Shown here one piece after another: positions 61,023 through 64,000 of a stretch of DNA of 64,000 nucleotides. The notes beneath the pieces were generated by a model that saw only the letters and a program-made list of their open reading frames with translations, ran no database searches and was not told where the DNA came from. Source of the stretch: Pseudomonadota bacterium (GTDB lineage: Bacteria; Pseudomonadota; Alphaproteobacteria; Micavibrionales; Micavibrionaceae). Numbering within the stretch: the first letter of the stretch is position 1; every line of letters starts with the position of its first letter. The stretch lies in assembly GCA_029558635.1 (NCBI GenBank), contig JAKQEE010000052.1, forward strand, positions 62,001 to 126,000. The letters are read 5' to 3'. A program made the translations under genes and the position numbers.

Positions 61023-63959
61023 ATGCCTCGCATTAAGTTGCTAGAAAAGTTTAAACTTTACAGAGGGTTAGCTGGAGCGCTGCTTTCGGGGCAGAAGCTC
61101 GATTCGGCCATGATGCCAAGTGGTTTCGCCGAGACTCTGGTGGCTTTTTTGACCCGCATGCACGCGGGTTTTTTTACGGCTTATGAAGCGCAAAGTCTGA
61201 TCGAACTTCCTGAACATGAAGGGGTAAACAGGAAGTTTATGGGGAATTCCTCCATCCACGTGCCTTTCGAAGCTCTTTTCCAGCAAGCCGACGCTTTGAA
61301 GCGGGCCGTTCTCGATCAGGGAAAAAATGTTTGTGATTTTGAAGTTCTTGGTGTTCACCGCGAGCGTCGTCTCGATTGGCGCTGGGGAGAGTTTGCGAAT
61401 ATTCCGGACGGTAAGGTTGCTGTCCTGACAAAAGGCGATTTGGCTTCTTTGTGGCAAGCAATGGCCCTTTTGGCCGAGCGCATGGATGGTGAGTCTTCCT
61501 ATGTGGAAAGCCAGCGGCCTATTATTGTCCAGAATCCGGAGTTCTGGACGGAAATTTTCGGTGACGTATCTGACGACCTCGACATGCTGTCCTATCTTGA
61601 AGAATATGGGGTGCATTTTTCGCGGAATGCGTCGCAAACGGCAGAACTTCTTGCCGAGCTTGATTTCGGTTCCAAAATCAAACCAGCAGAGGTTTATTTG
61701 CCCCTATCCGATCAACAGGATGAAGTCTGTTCGGGAAATATCTTCGGTACTACGGATACGATCAAATCGGGGCAAATCAAAGAAGCTTCGGAGAGAAAAT
61801 TCGGTTTGCCGCTCAAGCTGGCGATGAACGTGATCGGCAGATATCTGATTCCTCCGGAAGAGCAATACTCCTATGCGGGGAATGCCTATATCAAAATGTC
61901 CAATATGTTGACGTTGCTCAAGAATATGGGCCGGAAGGATTTTGTTGAAAGGGCCGAGCGATTTGGTCTTGAGGATCCTTTGCATCTCAATGTCATGACC
62001 AACGATGGCGGCAATGCCTTTTTCATGGAAAATATGGAGGGCAGACGTTATATAGATTTCTTTTCGGGGACTTGTTTTCCGGAAACCGTTGATGTCATGA
62101 ATCCGATTCAGGCCGGACCGGGTGTTGAGTTGGCTCCCCTCAAGCAGGCGGTTGGCATGGATACTGCCGTTACCCGCGTCTTTAAAAAGGCCAGAGAAGT
62201 TTGCGAGAGTGACCCCGATTTCACGATCAATGATCTTTGTTCCTTTGATACTTCAATCAATATGAGTATCTCTGTCGGGAGCTTTTTCGATTTGTTCGAG
62301 GAAATGAAAGCGAGTGGCGAATTCGGGTCCGATGAGGATATCATACATGAAATTGCCGCCTATCATGTTTTTGCGGTCGGGTCGACTCAAAAACTCGGCC
62401 TGCTTGAAGACCCTCGATACCCGCCGAACACGATAGAGAAGGTCGCCGAAACAGATCATGTTCTTCTCGCTGATACTGAAAAAGGGTTGAGCCGTGCTGA
62501 AATTCCCGGATGGTATATGAGCGGCCCCAATGTGTTGAGTTTTAGCAGATTGATGGCGCAGGCGCATGGCGAGCTTCCCTCGGCGGAGTTGGGAGGTCCT
62601 GCGGACAAGCTACGCCGCATTATGATCGGTGTTCCGCAGATGTTAACTGGACCGAGCGGGACGGACCAATATTATACCATGCTCAAACATCTGAAGGATA
62701 TGGGTGTCCGTACCAGGCAAGGGCCGGACATCTGGTGGAAATTCCGTCCGGATTCTTTTGTTCCGGAGAAACGGGGAGGGCGTCACGCGGAATTAAGTCT
62801 TGTCCGGAGCTTTGATATGAGCGCCAGAGTTCATAGGGCAGGGGTTAAAAGACTGCTCGATGATTCCGATGTGCTTTATATTCCAGCCGATACGGAGTTG
62901 TCCGGCGGGACTGCCGAGCTTTACCATTATCTACTGACGTTCTCGGGTGCAGTCAGGCGTCAGCTTCTTTTGGAATCCGCTCCGCTGGTTATTATGGAGC
63001 GCGGACCTTTTGCCGACAAATTTATCGAGGTCGTGAAGTCCTTAAAGAGTGTCGGGCTGGTTGGACAAAAAATTGAAGATATTGTGACTTTGACAAACGG
63101 ACCTGAAGAGTCCGCGGATGCCATCGGCAAGTATTTTGAAAGGTTCAGACCCCATAAAATCGAATACAAAGAGGAAAAAAGAAGAAGGAGCCGCAAGCAC
63201 GAGCATAGAGGCCCTTATATGGTTACCGGATTCGGCTCGGCAAAGAGTACCCATAAAGAGTTTATCGAGAAAGCCTATCAATCCGCGTATCTGTTTGCCA
63301 TTAACGGAATGTCCTTAAAAGTCGGGGGCGGCAATGATGGTGTTATGCGCGCTCTGGCCGAAGGGTTCCTGCGTGGAAAGCAGGTCTTGCGCGAGAGAGG
63401 GCATATGTTCCCCAACCAGATTATCCTGATCCAGTGTCATGAAACAGAATCTATTGAAGGGAAGTATATTCCTTCTTCCGATATTCAGGTTTTGAAGCGC
63501 GATGTCATACATTACTCCTATCCCAATATCGAAGGGCGTCGTTACGATCTGGTGCAGACAAATCTGGCGGTCGATTTCGGCGGCGGAATAGGAACCTGTG
63601 AAGAGGATCTGGATGTCCAGATTGATGTGGCATCCAATAGCTCGAATAGTGCAAAGAAGAAAACCCGCAGAATGATCTTTAACCAGATGGTTAAGGGAAA
63701 CAATGGGGGGCAAGTGGGTATTTGGGATGCGTATATCGAGCATTTCGGACATCTGTCTTCTCTTGATACGTCGAGTGTCGTTATGACTGTTGGCGAACTT
63801 GTTACGCAGGCCGATTGGCATCGTCGTTCAATCAATGACGAGAGGATCAGCAAGCGGCATTTATTTGTGCCGTCCTTCCCCCTGATTACGGACCCCAAAG
63901 AACTGCCGCCATTTGCCGCGCAAAATGTTGTTTCCATTCGGCTCCCCAAAGTCGCATAA
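61023..63959 (+). CDS. Large multidomain protein with LOG/SLOG-type Rossmann domain(s)
   Basis: C-terminal 'MVTGFGSAKSTHKEFIEKAYQSAYLFAINGMSLKVGGGNDGVMRALAEGFL' and 'LAVDFGGGIGTCEEDLDV'. Confidence 0.7.
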   Translation: MPRIKLLEKFKLYRGLAGALLSGQKLDSAMMPSGFAETLVAFLTRMHAGFFTAYEAQSLIELPEHEGVNRKFMGNSSIHVPFEALFQQADALKRAVLDQGKNVCDFEVLGVHRERRLDWRWGEFANIPDGKVAVLTKGDLASLWQAMALLAERMDGESSYVESQRPIIVQNPEFWTEIFGDVSDDLDMLSYLEEYGVHFSRNASQTAELLAELDFGSKIKPAEVYLPLSDQQDEVCSGNIFGTTDTIKSGQIKEASERKFGLPLKLAMNVIGRYLIPPEEQYSYAGNAYIKMSNMLTLLKNMGRKDFVERAERFGLEDPLHLNVMTNDGGNAFFMENMEGRRYIDFFSGTCFPETVDVMNPIQAGPGVELAPLKQAVGMDTAVTRVFKKAREVCESDPDFTINDLCSFDTSINMSISVGSFFDLFEEMKASGEFGSDEDIIHEIAAYHVFAVGSTQKLGLLEDPRYPPNTIEKVAETDHVLLADTEKGLSRAEIPGWYMSGPNVLSFSRLMAQAHGELPSAELGGPADKLRRIMIGVPQMLTGPSGTDQYYTMLKHLKDMGVRTRQGPDIWWKFRPDSFVPEKRGGRHAELSLVRSFDMSARVHRAGVKRLLDDSDVLYIPADTELSGGTAELYHYLLTFSGAVRRQLLLESAPLVIMERGPFADKFIEVVKSLKSVGLVGQKIEDIVTLTNGPEESADAIGKYFERFRPHKIEYKEEKRRRSRKHEHRGPYMVTGFGSAKSTHKEFIEKAYQSAYLFAINGMSLKVGGGNDGVMRALAEGFLRGKQVLRERGHMFPNQIILIQCHETESIEGKYIPSSDIQVLKRDVIHYSYPNIEGRRYDLVQTNLAVDFGGGIGTCEEDLDVQIDVASNSSNSAKKKTRRMIFNQMVKGNNGGQVGIWDAYIEHFGHLSSLDTSSVVMTVGELVTQADWHRRSINDERISKRHLFVPSFPLITDPKELPPFAAQNVVSIRLPKVA
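61152..61175 (+). terminator. Terminator-like hairpin inside the 5' coding region of the LOG-like gene
   Basis: acccgc-atgcac-gcgggt followed by 7 T. Confidence 0.55.
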
Positions 63960-64000
63960 GCATCTTGCCAAAAAGCTCTCCTTTGAATAGGCTTAGCGAG

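Overview
Chromosomal window from an alphaproteobacterium. The lineage is inferred from gene content: ALAS-type HemA, split PntA, CpdR, an ELM1-like protein, and the DUF502/recG/sdhE/mfd neighbourhood. Most of it is conserved housekeeping DNA: slt, hisN-like, ndk, pntA1-pntA2-pntB, rpmJ, mreB, ddl-ftsQ-ftsA-ftsZ, coaD, recG, sdhE, mfd, aspartate aminotransferase, trxB and hemA. It also holds a compact Tad/Flp pilus locus (flp-cpaABCDEF-tadBC), tRNA-Val(GAC) and tRNA-Lys(TTT). No prophage, CRISPR array, IS element or rRNA was found. The points most worth a second look are: (1) a 978-aa protein at the right end with one well-conserved LOG/SLOG-type nucleotide-binding motif set and two apparently degenerate copies, divergent from a tandem-deaminase-fold protein whose second domain looks dead; (2) a divergent RelA/SpoT-synthetase-like protein; (3) a 12-bp hairpin that sequesters a Shine-Dalgarno and also looks like a terminator, downstream of a short ORF with two Fur-like boxes, with a similar box upstream of hemA; (4) a zincin-family protein that has lost HExxH; (5) a stand-alone secretin N-domain-like membrane protein beside the Tad locus; (6) a 52-bp duplication of the tRNA-Val 3' end plus its terminator. 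All family calls were made by eye from motifs; no database search was run.
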